Source: Sphingomonas sp. MA1305
GTDB taxonomy: Bacteria; Pseudomonadota; Alphaproteobacteria; Sphingomonadales; Sphingomonadaceae
Direction of reading: 5' to 3'
Assembly (NCBI RefSeq): GCF_016107325.1
Contig: NZ_RCVT01000001.1
Location: 124,001-188,000, forward strand
Length of the DNA stretch: 64,000 bases
The position numbers and the translations under genes were made by a program. This document shows, piece after piece, positions 32,664 to 42,536 of this stretch. Position 1 is the first letter of the stretch. Each line of letters begins with the position of its first letter. A model generated the notes under the pieces. It had not been told where the DNA came from and ran no database searches. It saw nothing but the letters and a program-made list of their open reading frames with translations.

Positions 32664-33230
32664 ATGGCGGCGATGATCGCGAAACGCCAGCTTGCCGCCG
32701 CCCTGCTGCTGCTCGCCTCCTGCACCCAGGCGGGGCCGGAACGGGTGGTCGAGCGGCGCACCAGCGATGCGCCGGCGGCGCGCGGGGCGGCGCTGTTGCG
32801 CAGCGCGATGCTCGACGGCCACAATGTCGCCCGCGCCGCGGTGGGCGTGCCGCCGCTGACCTGGAGCGAGTCGCTGACCGCCTCCGCGCGCAGCTATGCG
32901 CAGGACCTCGCCCGCACCGGTCGCTTCGAACATGCCGAGCAGCCGCAGGGGCCGGGCCGACAGGGTGAGAATTTGTGGACGGGCACGCGCGACGCCTATG
33001 CCTATCAGGAGATGATCGGCCATTGGCTCGACGAGCGGCGCGACTTCGTCAACATCGCGGTTCCAGCGGCGAGCCGTACCGGCCGCTTCGGCGACGTCGC
33101 GCATTATGCGCAGATCGTCTGGCGGGGCTCGACCGAGGTCGGCTGCGCGCTGGCGAGCAACCGGACCGACGATTACCTGGTCTGCCGTTACGCCCCTGCC
33201 GGCAACGTGGTCGGCGAGCGGGCATATTGA
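32664..33230 (+). CDS. CAP-domain (SCP-like) lipoprotein
   Basis: 188 residues. A signal sequence with a lipobox (LLLLASC, Cys20) leads to a CAP domain: LDGHNVARAAVGVPPLTWSE, GRFEHAEQ, GENLWTG, VAHYAQIVWRGSTEVGCA and VCRYAPAGNVVG. Bacterial CAP proteins such as YkwD are envelope proteins of uncertain role. It is divergent from hemW with only 12 bases between the start codons, so its promoter must lie within hemW. It converges on the GNAT gene 15 bases away. Confidence 0.87.
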   Translation: MAAMIAKRQLAAALLLLASCTQAGPERVVERRTSDAPAARGAALLRSAMLDGHNVARAAVGVPPLTWSESLTASARSYAQDLARTGRFEHAEQPQGPGRQGENLWTGTRDAYAYQEMIGHWLDERRDFVNIAVPAASRTGRFGDVAHYAQIVWRGSTEVGCALASNRTDDYLVCRYAPAGNVVGERAY

Positions 33231-33245
33231 GCGCCGCCGTCCCCG

Positions 33246-33881
33246 TCACGGGTCCGGGATTACCGCGGTCGTATAGGGCGCATAGACGCGCCAGCCGATG
33301 CTTTCGTAGAGCGCCCGACCCATCGGCGTCGCGGTCAGCACCTCCTGTGAGCCCGGATCGCGGCGGGTGTCGCGCAGCGCCGCCATCAAGGCTCGGCCCA
33401 GCCCGCGGCGGCGGTGCGGCTCTTCGGTGACGATGCGGTCGTAGACGAAGACGCCTGCGGTCTCCGCGGCATAGCCGTGGGACGCGAGACTGCCGTCCGG
33501 CGCGGTGATGACCACTCGCGCGACGGCTCCGTCGACTTGGACCGCCTGCACGTAACCGGCGGGGAGGGGCTGGGGCGCCGGCGCGACGGTGCCGGCGACC
33601 ATCATGCAATTGGCCGGCAGCACCGACCAGCGAGCCGGCAGAAGGCTGCGGAACGTCTCGGCATCGGCGCACAGCTTCGCGAAGATGCGTGGCGCAGCGA
33701 TGCTGGCGACCAGATCGCGCAGCCGGTCATCGGCGATCGCGAAGACGTATCGCCGCCGCTCCTCCTCGCCATCGGTATCGACGCGCCAGCCGCCGTGGTC
33801 CGCGACCGGCAAGGGCAGGCCGCGCGCCAGCGAGCGTCCGGCCAGCCAGCCATGGACCAGCGCGGGATCGATCGTCCCCAC
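33246..33881 (-). CDS. GNAT-family N-acetyltransferase
   Basis: About 211 residues from a GTG at 33881, with GGGA just upstream; no in-frame ATG is near the start of homology. The N-terminal half (to about residue 110) has no recognised motif. The C-terminal half carries the GNAT core: GVFVYDRIVTEEPHRRRGLGRALMAALRDT (acetyl-CoA binding R-R-x-G-L-G/A pattern) and MGRALYESIGWRVYAPYTT. It follows rdgB by 17 bases on the same strand and may be co-transcribed with it. Substrate unknown. Confidence 0.78.
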   Translation of the reverse strand: MGTIDPALVHGWLAGRSLARGLPLPVADHGGWRVDTDGEEERRRYVFAIADDRLRDLVASIAAPRIFAKLCADAETFRSLLPARWSVLPANCMMVAGTVAPAPQPLPAGYVQAVQVDGAVARVVITAPDGSLASHGYAAETAGVFVYDRIVTEEPHRRRGLGRALMAALRDTRRDPGSQEVLTATPMGRALYESIGWRVYAPYTTAVIPDP

Positions 33882-33898
33882 CGATCCCGCCGACGCGA

Positions 33899-34525
33899 TC
33901 AGAACACCGCCGCCGTCAGCTGCCGGAACGCATCCGCCCGGTGGCTGATGTCGTTCTTCACCGCCGGATCGATCTCGGCGAAGGTCTGGTCGTGGCCCAG
34001 CGGTTGGAAGATCGGGTCGTAGCCATGGCCCTTGTCGCCGCGCGGCGGCCAGACGATGCAGCCGTCGACGCGGCCCTCGAACCATTCGACGTGACCGTCC
34101 GGCCAGGCGAGCGCCAGCGCGCAGATGAAATGCGCCTCGCGCGCCGTATCCGGCTCCTCGGTCAGGCGATCCTCGACCAGCCGCATCGCCATGGCGAAGT
34201 CCTTCTCCGGCCCCGCCCAGCGCGCCGAGAACAGGCCGGGGTCGCCGCCCAGCGCCTCGACGCACAGGCCGCTGTCGTCGGACAGGGCGGGCAGGCCGGA
34301 CAGGTCGGCGGCGCTCAGCGCCTTCAGCTCGGCATTGGCGACGAAGGTCGTTCCCGTTTCCTCCGGTTCGGGCAGGTCGAGCTCCGCCGCCGACAGCAGC
34401 TCGACCCCATAGGGCGCGAGCAGCTCGCGGAATTCGGCGACCTTGCCCTCGTTATGGCTGGCGATGACCAGCTTGCCCGGTTGCAGCTTGCGGATCGCCT
34501 GCGGTTCGCTGCCCTCGCCGCTCAT
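33899..34525 (-). CDS. rdgB: RdgB/HAM1 non-canonical purine NTP pyrophosphatase
   Basis: Hydrolyses dITP, ITP and XTP to monophosphates to keep deaminated purines out of nucleic acids. 208 residues. Motifs: [19 protein letters not shown] at the N-terminus, [31 protein letters not shown], and [17 protein letters not shown] with [11 protein letters not shown] at the end. The start ATG overlaps the rph stop by 4 bases (34522-34525), coupling the two. Confidence 0.95.
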   Translation of the reverse strand: MSGEGSEPQAIRKLQPGKLVIASHNEGKVAEFRELLAPYGVELLSAAELDLPEPEETGTTFVANAELKALSAADLSGLPALSDDSGLCVEALGGDPGLFSARWAGPEKDFAMAMRLVEDRLTEEPDTAREAHFICALALAWPDGHVEWFEGRVDGCIVWPPRGDKGHGYDPIFQPLGHDQTFAEIDPAVKNDISHRADAFRQLTAAVF

Positions 34526-35238
34526 GCGCGCACCGCGCGATCCTGCGCAGCGAAAATCTCGGTGCAGCCCATGCGCGCGAGGCGCAGCAGGCGGAGTAGC
34601 GCCTCCTCGTCGTACGTCGCATGTTCGGCGGTCGCCTGCGCCTCGGCGATATGGCCGTTTTCGAGCAGGACGAAATTGGCGTCGGCGTCGGCGTTCGAAT
34701 CCTCGTCATAATCGAGGTCGAGGACGGGCGTGCCCTGATAGATGCCGCAGCTGACCGCCGCGACCTTCTGCTTGATCGGATCGACGGTCAGCTTGCCGTT
34801 GGCGAGCAAAGTGTCGACGGCCAGGCGCATCGCGACCCAGGCGCCGGAGATCGACGCGGTGCGCGTGCCGCCGTCGGCCTGGATCACGTCGCAATCGAGC
34901 GTGATCTGGCGCTCGCCGAGCAGCTTCATGTCCATCACCGATCGCAGGGATCGGCCGATTAGCCGCTGGATCTCCTGGGTGCGGCCCGACTGCTTGCCCT
35001 TTGCCGCCTCGCGGCTGCCGCGGGTGTGGGTCGCGCGGGGCAGCATGCCATATTCGGCGGTCACCCAGCCTTCGCCCTTGCCGCGCAGGAAGGGGGGCAC
35101 GCGCTCCTCGATGCTGGCGGTGACCAGCACGCGCGTGTCGCCGAAGCCGATCAGCACCGATCCCTCCGCATGGCGGGTGAAGTTCGGGGTGATCGTGATT
35201 GCACGCATCTGGTCGGGGGCGCGGCCGCTGGGGCGCAT
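34522..35238 (-). CDS. rph: ribonuclease PH
   Basis: A phosphorolytic 3'-5' exoribonuclease that trims tRNA 3' ends. 238 residues, standard length: [109 protein letters not shown] lies 6 bases before the ATG. It is divergent from DUF6438-hrcA-grpE; rph beside hrcA is a conserved alphaproteobacterial arrangement. Confidence 0.97.
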   Translation of the reverse strand: MRPSGRAPDQMRAITITPNFTRHAEGSVLIGFGDTRVLVTASIEERVPPFLRGKGEGWVTAEYGMLPRATHTRGSREAAKGKQSGRTQEIQRLIGRSLRSVMDMKLLGERQITLDCDVIQADGGTRTASISGAWVAMRLAVDTLLANGKLTVDPIKQKVAAVSCGIYQGTPVLDLDYDEDSNADADANFVLLENGHIAEAQATAEHATYDEEALLRLLRLARMGCTEIFAAQDRAVRA

Positions 35239-35326
35239 TCAACTCTCCTCAAGGTAGGAAGGGGCAAGACGTTAGCCGTTGCCCTAACCCGGCGCGCCGC
35301 GGCGCGCCAGTCGCGAGGAGACGGAG

Positions 35327-35815
35327 ATGCGCGTGATGGTGGCACTGGCGGCGGCGCTGGCGGCCGGGACGTTGGTCGCGGTGGCGGAGGCGAAGCCGCA
35401 GCCGGAAACGATCCGCTACGAGACCGGACCCTGTTTCGGTTTCTGCCCCGCCTATCGCGTCACCGTCAGCTCGACCGGGCAGGGCGTGTTCGAGGGAGGC
35501 CGGTTCACCGCGGAAAAGGGGCGCAAGGCCTTCCGGGTGACTCCGGCGGAATTTGCCGCCTTCCGCGCGAAGCTGGTGGCCGACCGGCCGGCCGGCGTGC
35601 GCGTGCTCAACGGCAAGCCGGCCTGCCGTTCGATCGCGACCGACCAGATCACCGTCGACGTGCGCTGGACCGGCGGCACCCGGCCGCCCTCGCACCTGTC
35701 GGCCTATTTCGGCTGCGACATGGACGGCAACAGCGCGCTGTTCGATCGGTTGAAGGCGGCGCCGGCCGCGCTGCCGATTGCCGCCTTTATCGGTGACGGC
35801 CGCCGTCCTAGATAG
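35327..35815 (+). CDS. DUF6438 domain secreted protein
   Basis: 162 residues: an N-terminal signal peptide (ALAAALAAGTLVAVAEA), then the DUF6438 signature YETGPCFGFCPAYRVTVSSTGQGVFEGG, with further cysteines in KPACRSIATDQ and AYFGCDMDGN. These probably form disulfides in the periplasm. GAGGAG lies upstream of the ATG. It ends 6 bases before hrcA, so it leads the hrcA-grpE transcript; why a periplasmic protein should do so is not known. Confidence 0.8.
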   Translation: MRVMVALAAALAAGTLVAVAEAKPQPETIRYETGPCFGFCPAYRVTVSSTGQGVFEGGRFTAEKGRKAFRVTPAEFAAFRAKLVADRPAGVRVLNGKPACRSIATDQITVDVRWTGGTRPPSHLSAYFGCDMDGNSALFDRLKAAPAALPIAAFIGDGRRPR

Positions 35816-35821
35816 GCGCGC

Positions 35822-36862
35822 ATGGCACCGCCCGTCACCGAATTGACCGATCGTGCGCGCGAGATCTTCCGTGCCGTCGTCGATGGCTATGTCGAGAACG
35901 GCATGCCGGTGGGATCGAAGACGATCGCCGCCGCCTCCGGACTCAAGCTGTCGCCCGCCTCGATCCGCAGCGTGATGCAGGAATTGGAGGAACTGGGCCT
36001 GCTCGCCTCGCCGCACACCAGTGCCGGCCGCGTGCCGACCGATCGTGGCCTGCGGCTGTTCGTCGACGGCATGATGCAGGCGCTGGAGCCGAGCGCGGAG
36101 GAACGCGCCGCGATCGAGCATCGCGCCGGCCGCGGCGGCCCGGTCGAGGAGGCATTGGCGGCGACCACCGCGGCGCTGTCTGGCCTGTCCGCCTGCGCAG
36201 GCCTGGTCATGGTGCCGAAGCGGGAACTGGCGCTGCGCTCGATCGGCTTCGTCGCACTGTCGCCGACCCAGGGCATGGCGGTGATCGTCAGCGAGGACGG
36301 ATCGGTCGAGAATCGGGTGATCGGCCTGCCGGAGGGCATGACGCCGTCGGCGCTGGTCGAGGCAGGCAATTACATGACCGCGACGCTGGGCGGGCTGACC
36401 TTGGCCGAGGCCCGCGCGCGGATCGAACGCGAGATGGCGGAGGAGCGCGCGCTGGTCGATGGCGCGGCGCGGGCGCTGGTCGACCAGGGCCTCGCCGTCT
36501 GGAGCGAGGACGGCGCGCGCCGGCCGGTGCTGATCGTGCGCGGGCAGGGGCGTCTGATCGATGCTGCTGCGGCCGCGGACCTCGAACGCGTCCGCGACCT
36601 GCTCGACGATCTCGACGGCAAGCAGGAGATCGCCAACCTGCTCGACAGCGCGCGCGCCGGCGACGCGACCCGCATCTTCATTGGGGCGGAGAACAAATTG
36701 TTCGCGCTGTCGGGCTCGTCGGTGATTGCGCGGCCGTTCCGCGGACCCGGCGGCCGGGTGGTCGGCGTGGTCGGGGTGATCGGCCCCACGCGGTTGAACT
36801 ATGCGCGCGTCGTGCCCATGGTGGATTTCACGGCGGCAACGCTCGCCCGTCTGATGGGCTGA
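35822..36862 (+). CDS. hrcA: heat-inducible transcription repressor HrcA
   Basis: 346 residues. N-terminal winged helix (LTDRAREIFRAVVDGYVENGMPVGSKTIA, LSPASIRSVMQELEELGLLASPHTSAGRVPT), a GAF-like central domain, and the C-terminal IGAENKLFALSGSSVIARPF, then GVVGVIGPTRLNYARVVPMVD. HrcA represses chaperone genes through CIRCE operators, with GroEL as its co-factor in other bacteria. I see no CIRCE copy in this window, so its targets (usually groESL) must be elsewhere. grpE follows 16 bases downstream. Confidence 0.96.
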   Translation: MAPPVTELTDRAREIFRAVVDGYVENGMPVGSKTIAAASGLKLSPASIRSVMQELEELGLLASPHTSAGRVPTDRGLRLFVDGMMQALEPSAEERAAIEHRAGRGGPVEEALAATTAALSGLSACAGLVMVPKRELALRSIGFVALSPTQGMAVIVSEDGSVENRVIGLPEGMTPSALVEAGNYMTATLGGLTLAEARARIEREMAEERALVDGAARALVDQGLAVWSEDGARRPVLIVRGQGRLIDAAAAADLERVRDLLDDLDGKQEIANLLDSARAGDATRIFIGAENKLFALSGSSVIARPFRGPGGRVVGVVGVIGPTRLNYARVVPMVDFTAATLARLMG

Positions 36863-36878
36863 AGAAACAGGGATTAGA

Positions 36879-37439
36879 ATGACCGAAGAGACGACCACGC
36901 CTGCCGGCGCCGACGATCTGCGCCAGGAAACTGCGGATAACGCGCCGGAAGTGGCCGAACACGACAGCGCGGCCAAGCGCATCGCCGAGCTGGAGGATCA
37001 GCTCGCCGCGGCCAAGCAGGACACGCTCTACGCACAGGCGGACATCCAGAACGTGCGCCGTCGCGCCGAGAAGGACGCGGCCGACGCGCGCAACTATGCC
37101 GCGACCAATTTCGCCCGCGACATCCTGTCGGTGGCGGACAATCTGGCGCGTGCCCTGGCCGCGATCCCCGCCGACCTGCGTGGCGACGACAAGATGAAGG
37201 GGCTGGTGACCGGCCTCGAGGCGACGGGTCGCGAACTGGAGAGCGTCTTCACCCGCCATGGCATCACCAAGGTCGAGGCGATGGGCATGAATCTCGACCC
37301 CAACAAGCACCAGGCGATGATGGAGATGCCGAGCGACGCCGAACCCGGCACGATCGTGCAGGAGATGCAGGCCGGCTATATGATCAAGGATCGCCTGCTC
37401 CGCCCCGCGCTGGTCGCGGTGGCGAAGAAGCCGGAGTAA
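36879..37439 (+). CDS. grpE: nucleotide exchange factor GrpE
   Basis: Releases ADP from DnaK. 186 residues: an acidic, disordered N-terminus, a long coiled coil (about 35-95, AKRIAELEDQLAAAKQDTLYAQADIQNVRRRAEKD), and the beta-domain (MNLDPNKHQAMMEMPSD, AGYMIKDRLLRPALVAVAK). It is co-transcribed with hrcA, with its partners dnaK-dnaJ 3 kb away on the same strand. Confidence 0.97.
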   Translation: MTEETTTPAGADDLRQETADNAPEVAEHDSAAKRIAELEDQLAAAKQDTLYAQADIQNVRRRAEKDAADARNYAATNFARDILSVADNLARALAAIPADLRGDDKMKGLVTGLEATGRELESVFTRHGITKVEAMGMNLDPNKHQAMMEMPSDAEPGTIVQEMQAGYMIKDRLLRPALVAVAKKPE

Positions 37440-37444
37440 CCGCC

Positions 37445-37651
37445 ATGCCGATACCGGATCTGGGCCCGCGCCGTTCGGCAGAGGAACGGCTCCGGATCGC
37501 GCGCGACAAGGCCTTCGCCCGTCGCCTCGCCGACCGTATGCGGCGGCGTCCGCCACGCGGCGAGGCGGGCGGCGATCCCTGCCCGGTCACCCCCGACCGC
37601 CCGCTCGACCTGTCGGGCGGTGCGGCGGCGGCGCTGGAATTCGGCGACTGA
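37445..37651 (+). CDS. small basic hypothetical protein (68 aa)
   Basis: Begins 5 bases after the grpE stop, so it is probably in the hrcA-grpE transcript. The product is arginine-rich in its first 40 residues (RRSAEERLRIARDKAFARRLADRMRRR) and then proline-rich (CPVTPDRPLDLSGGAAAALEFGD). No transmembrane segment and no recognised family. Its codon use looks like its neighbours'. The evidence is the open frame, tight spacing and coding-like composition. Confidence 0.5.
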   Translation: MPIPDLGPRRSAEERLRIARDKAFARRLADRMRRRPPRGEAGGDPCPVTPDRPLDLSGGAAAALEFGD

Positions 37652-37657
37652 CTCTGA

Positions 37658-37912
37658 CTAGACTTGCGCTGCCCGCAAGGCGGCGTTGATCCGCGCCTGC
37701 CAGCCCGGCCCGGTCGCACGGAACTTGGCGAGGACGTCGCGATCGAGACGCAGCGTCACCTGCTGCTTGGTCGGCGCCGCCTGGGCGCCTCGCGTGCGCA
37801 ATCGCTCGCGCCGTTCGATCAACGCCTGTTCTAGTGCCGCCTCGGTAACGTCGAAATCCTCGGGATCATTGGGATCGGCGGGGATGGCGATAGTATCCGC
37901 GAGCTTCTGCAT
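37658..37912 (-). CDS. brnA: BrnA-family antitoxin
   Basis: 84 residues. The N-terminus is acidic (PADPNDPEDFDVTEAALEQAL) and the C-terminus a ribbon-helix-helix DNA-binding segment (KQQVTLRLDRDVLAKFRATGPGWQARINAALRAA), the arrangement of BrnA, which binds BrnT and represses the operon. TAAGGAAA about 8 bases before the ATG is a good ribosome site. The gene start overlaps the toxin by 47 bases. It converges on the 68-aa gene, 6 bases from its stop. Confidence 0.85.
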   Translation of the reverse strand: MQKLADTIAIPADPNDPEDFDVTEAALEQALIERRERLRTRGAQAAPTKQQVTLRLDRDVLAKFRATGPGWQARINAALRAAQV

Positions 37913-38150
37913 CGTTGCTTTTCCTTACCGAGATGAAACGGGTCGCGGCTTCACGCTCGACGAACACCGCCGTCCATAGGCGACCTTCCACCGTGCCTAT
38001 CGCTTTCCACCGCGACTCCCCGTCCTCAGGCCGAGCGGATGCGATGAGAACATGAGCCGCATCTTCGAGGACTCGTTCTCCAAACGCCAGCGACACGCCA
38101 TGCTTGGCGCGATTGACCGCGTCCTTGGCCGGGTCGAACTCGATGTCCAC
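37866..38150 (-). CDS. brnT: BrnT-family ribonuclease toxin
   Basis: 94 residues with BrnT signatures: DIEFDPAKDAVNRAKHGVSL at the N-terminus, ESRWKAIGTVEGRLWTAVFVERE, and RFISVRKSNDAEARGYY at the C-terminus. BrnT has a RelE-like fold and cleaves RNA until bound by BrnA. The start is GTG 38150 with no obvious Shine-Dalgarno, while brnA has a good one. This would favour antitoxin over toxin translation. It is the first gene of the pair. Confidence 0.85.
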   Translation of the reverse strand: MDIEFDPAKDAVNRAKHGVSLAFGERVLEDAAHVLIASARPEDGESRWKAIGTVEGRLWTAVFVEREAATRFISVRKSNDAEARGYYRHPRRSQ

Positions 38151-38222
38151 GGCTGATTGTAACTACGATCTGCGATGCATTCAAGTGGACGGCATCTCCC
38201 TGGCGCGGCTAGGAATGTCGTC

Positions 38223-39449
38223 ATGAACGCCAATCTCACCACTGATCGCCCGACCTTCGTCACGCATCTCGAATGCTCGATGACGGGCGAGCGCTACGAC
38301 GCCGACACGGTGCATGGCCTGTCGCGCGTCGGGCGGCCGCTGCTGGTCCGCTACGATCTCGATGCCGTTCGCGCCAATCTGCCGCGGCCGATGCTGGAGG
38401 CGCGGCCGACCGATCTGTGGCGCTGGCGGGAATTGCTGCCGGTGCGGCGGACGGACAATGTCGTCAGCCTGGGCGAGATCGAGACGCCGCTGATACCGAT
38501 CCCGAAGAGCGCCGGTGGCGGCAACGTACTGATCAAGGATGAAGGACGGTTGCCGACCGGCAGCTTCAAGGCGCGGGGCCTCGTCATGGCGGTGGCGATG
38601 GCGAAGGAACTGGGCATCACCCGGATCGCGATGCCGACCAACGGCAATGCGGGGGCGGCGCTCGCCGCTTATGCGAGCCGCGTCGGGATCGAGACGATCG
38701 TCTTCTGTCCGGAGGACACGCCGGAGGTGAACGTCCGCGAGATCGCGATGCAGGGCGCGCGCGTCTATCGGGTCAACGGCCTGATCGACGATTGCGGCGC
38801 GATCGTCGGCAAGGGCGCGGCGGAGGGCCGCTGGTTCGACCTGTCGACGCTGAAGGAGCCTTACCGGATCGAGGGCAAGAAGACGATGGGACTGGAACTG
38901 GCCGCGCAGCTCGGCTGGCAGCTGCCGGACGCGATCTTCTACCCCACCGGCGGCGGCACCGGGCTGATCGGCATGTGGAAGGCGTTCGACGAGCTGGAGC
39001 GGCTCGGCTGGATCGGGGCGAAGCGGCCGCGCATGTATGCGGTGCAGGCATCGGGCTGCGCGCCGATCGTCCGCGCCTTCGAGGCGGGCGAGGACCATGC
39101 CGAGCGTTGGGAGGATGCGCACACCGTCGCCGCCGGCATCCGGGTGCCACGCGCGGTCGGCGATTTCCTGATCCTGCGGGCGGTACGCGATAGCGGCGGC
39201 AAGGCGGTCGGTGTCGGCGATCCCGCCATCCTGAAGGCGGTGGAGGAGTGCGCGCGCGCGGACGGCCTGCTGCTGTGCCCGGAGGGCGGCGCGACGCTTG
39301 CCGCCTATCGCGAGGCGTTGCGCACCGGCGAGGTCGACGAGGACGAGCGTGTCGTGCTGTTCAACTGCGCGACGGGACTCAAATATCCGATGCCGGAAGC
39401 GCCGAACTGGCTGGACCGGCATGGTTCGATCGACTTCGACGCGCTCTGA
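38223..39449 (+). CDS. thrC: threonine synthase
   Basis: A PLP enzyme turning O-phosphohomoserine into threonine. 408 residues. N-terminal HLECSMTGERYDADTVHGLS is typical of this class of bacterial threonine synthase; the PLP lysine is in PTGSFKARGLVMA, followed by PTNGNAGAALAAYASRVG, PTGGGTGLIGMWKAFDELE (phosphate-binding loop) and CPEGGATLAAYREAL. Related fold-type II enzymes such as threonine dehydratase are less likely given the N-terminal segment. Its TGA sits within a 16-base palindrome that also contains the stop of the convergent gene. Confidence 0.88.
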   Translation: MNANLTTDRPTFVTHLECSMTGERYDADTVHGLSRVGRPLLVRYDLDAVRANLPRPMLEARPTDLWRWRELLPVRRTDNVVSLGEIETPLIPIPKSAGGGNVLIKDEGRLPTGSFKARGLVMAVAMAKELGITRIAMPTNGNAGAALAAYASRVGIETIVFCPEDTPEVNVREIAMQGARVYRVNGLIDDCGAIVGKGAAEGRWFDLSTLKEPYRIEGKKTMGLELAAQLGWQLPDAIFYPTGGGTGLIGMWKAFDELERLGWIGAKRPRMYAVQASGCAPIVRAFEAGEDHAERWEDAHTVAAGIRVPRAVGDFLILRAVRDSGGKAVGVGDPAILKAVEECARADGLLLCPEGGATLAAYREALRTGEVDEDERVVLFNCATGLKYPMPEAPNWLDRHGSIDFDAL

Positions 39450-39461
39450 CCGGCCGGTCAG
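39446..39461. repeat. palindrome containing both stops of thrC and the convergent gene
   Basis: CTGACCGGCCGGTCAG is a perfect 16-base palindrome that holds the thrC TGA on one strand and the TGA of the opposing gene on the other. With 8 bases between the two stops, this is the whole convergent junction. Confidence 0.7.
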
Positions 39462-39916
39462 TCTCGGCCGAACGGCAGCAAAGTCTCATATTGGGCGAGC
39501 GGCGGCGCCCCCGCGACGGCGGCGCCGTGGCGCAGCAGGAAGGCATGGCGGACGATCTCGCCCTGCTGTTCGATGCCATAGCGGTGCAGCGGCTGGCCCG
39601 GCTTGAACGCGTACGTGTAGCGGCAGAAGGGATGGCGGGCGAGCGGCAGGACGATGCCGCGCTGATGCTGCCAGATGTGCACCATCTCGTGGATGAACAG
39701 GCCCTGGTCGGCGAGCCGGGCCGCCGCGAAATCGTCGCGATAGGCACTGCCGCCGGGATGAAAATGGATGCAGCCGCGCGGCGCCATCACCGTGTCGCGC
39801 GGCTGGAAGAAGGCCCATTTGCGCCGTGCGATACGCACCGCGGCATAATCGATCGCGTCGTGGAAGACGGTGCGGGCGAGCGCGACCTCGCCGGGGGTGA
39901 GCGTCCGGTCGATCAT
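39458..39916 (-). CDS. 'vgr-related' protein with HExxH-like motif
   Basis: 152 residues of a family annotated in sphingomonads as 'vgr related protein'. Recognisable segments: LTPGEVALARTVFHDAIDYAAVRI, RKWAFFQPRDTVMAPRG and FIHEMVHIWQHQRG. HEMVH is a zinc-metallopeptidase-type HExxH, although no activity is known to me. No signal peptide. It starts 4 bases after the PCuAC stop on the same strand, so the two are probably co-transcribed. Confidence 0.72.
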   Translation of the reverse strand: MIDRTLTPGEVALARTVFHDAIDYAAVRIARRKWAFFQPRDTVMAPRGCIHFHPGGSAYRDDFAAARLADQGLFIHEMVHIWQHQRGIVLPLARHPFCRYTYAFKPGQPLHRYGIEQQGEIVRHAFLLRHGAAVAGAPPLAQYETLLPFGRD

Positions 39917-39920
39917 CGGA

Positions 39921-40373
39921 TCAGAACTGCGGTGCCGGCGCTCCCGGCGCGATCACCGTCGCGCGCGCGCTGATCCGGGCGCCATTGGCCAGCGTCGCGG
40001 TCAGCGTGACGCGGTCGCCCGGCTTGACCGCGCGGTTGACGTCGAACAGCATGACGTGGCGACCGCCCGGCGCGAAGGCGACATCGCTGTTCGCCGGCAG
40101 CGCGACGCTGGTCAGCGGCCGCATCGTCGCCGTGCCGCCCGCACCGGCGGCGCTTTCGTGCATCTCCGCGCGCAGCGATACGTCGGAATTGGCGGCGATG
40201 ACCGTCTGCGGCGTCTTGCCGCCGTGCAGCGTGAAATAGCCCGCCGCCGGCCGTCCCGGTACGGCCGGCAACCGCACCCAGGCGTTGGTCATGCTTAGCG
40301 GATCGGGCTTGACGCACCCGGCCAGCGACGCCGCCATCGTTACCGCGAGCACGCCCGCCATCTGTCGCCGCAT
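39921..40373 (-). CDS. PCuAC-family copper chaperone
   Basis: 150 residues. An N-terminal signal with a lipobox (SLAGC, Cys20), then a PCu(A)C domain (AWVRLPAVPGRPAAGYFTL) with the copper ligands in the expected order: MHES (Met71/His72), Met84, then HVM (His106, Met108). PCuAC proteins carry Cu(I) in the periplasm to cytochrome oxidase. Start ATG 40373, with GGGTG upstream. It is divergent from dnaK across 165 bases. Confidence 0.9.
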   Translation of the reverse strand: MRRQMAGVLAVTMAASLAGCVKPDPLSMTNAWVRLPAVPGRPAAGYFTLHGGKTPQTVIAANSDVSLRAEMHESAAGAGGTATMRPLTSVALPANSDVAFAPGGRHVMLFDVNRAVKPGDRVTLTATLANGARISARATVIAPGAPAPQF

Positions 40374-40427
40374 CACCCTGGTGTCTCCGTCCGGGAACTT
40401 CCTCGCTTGCTCTATGGAACCGCAGTT

Positions 40428-40455
40428 CTTGCGGCAAGGCGAACCCCACCTATAT
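40428..40455 (+). promoter_or_regulatory. RpoH (sigma-32)-type promoter of dnaK
   Basis: CTTG (40428-40431), 17 bases, then CCTATAT (40449-40455). This matches the alphaproteobacterial RpoH consensus CTTG-N17/18-CYTATNT at every fixed position. Transcription would start near 40462, giving a leader of about 77 bases to the dnaK ATG at 40539. Confidence 0.75.
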
Positions 40456-40538
40456 CGCCGCCGTGACGAGGAGATTGCGCTGCCGTAACGGGGTGCATCC
40501 CTCATGGTTTGTTTGTCAGGGGCTAGGGTTAAGCACGT

Positions 40539-42446
<1,908 letters not shown>

Positions 42447-42458
42447 GAGCCGTCATCT

Positions 42459-42473
42459 CCCCGTCGCGCGGGG
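42459..42473 (+). terminator. short hairpin between dnaK and dnaJ
   Basis: CCCCG (42459-42463) and CGGGG (42469-42473) pair around TCGCG, 13 bases after the dnaK stop, without a T-tract. Such a hairpin could partly end transcription or stabilise the dnaK 3' end, so that DnaK is made in excess over DnaJ. Confidence 0.35.
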
Positions 42474-42536
42474 GTCGCCGGAGTGCGACTTTTGCGACTT
42501 TCCGCCGACGGGGCGGTACGGGCTTAGAGGGCGGGC

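Noticed and set aside
35249..36982. 577-codon frame antisense to DUF6438 and hrcA
   Set aside because: It spans two intact genes on the other strand and has a low-complexity Arg/His/Gln composition.
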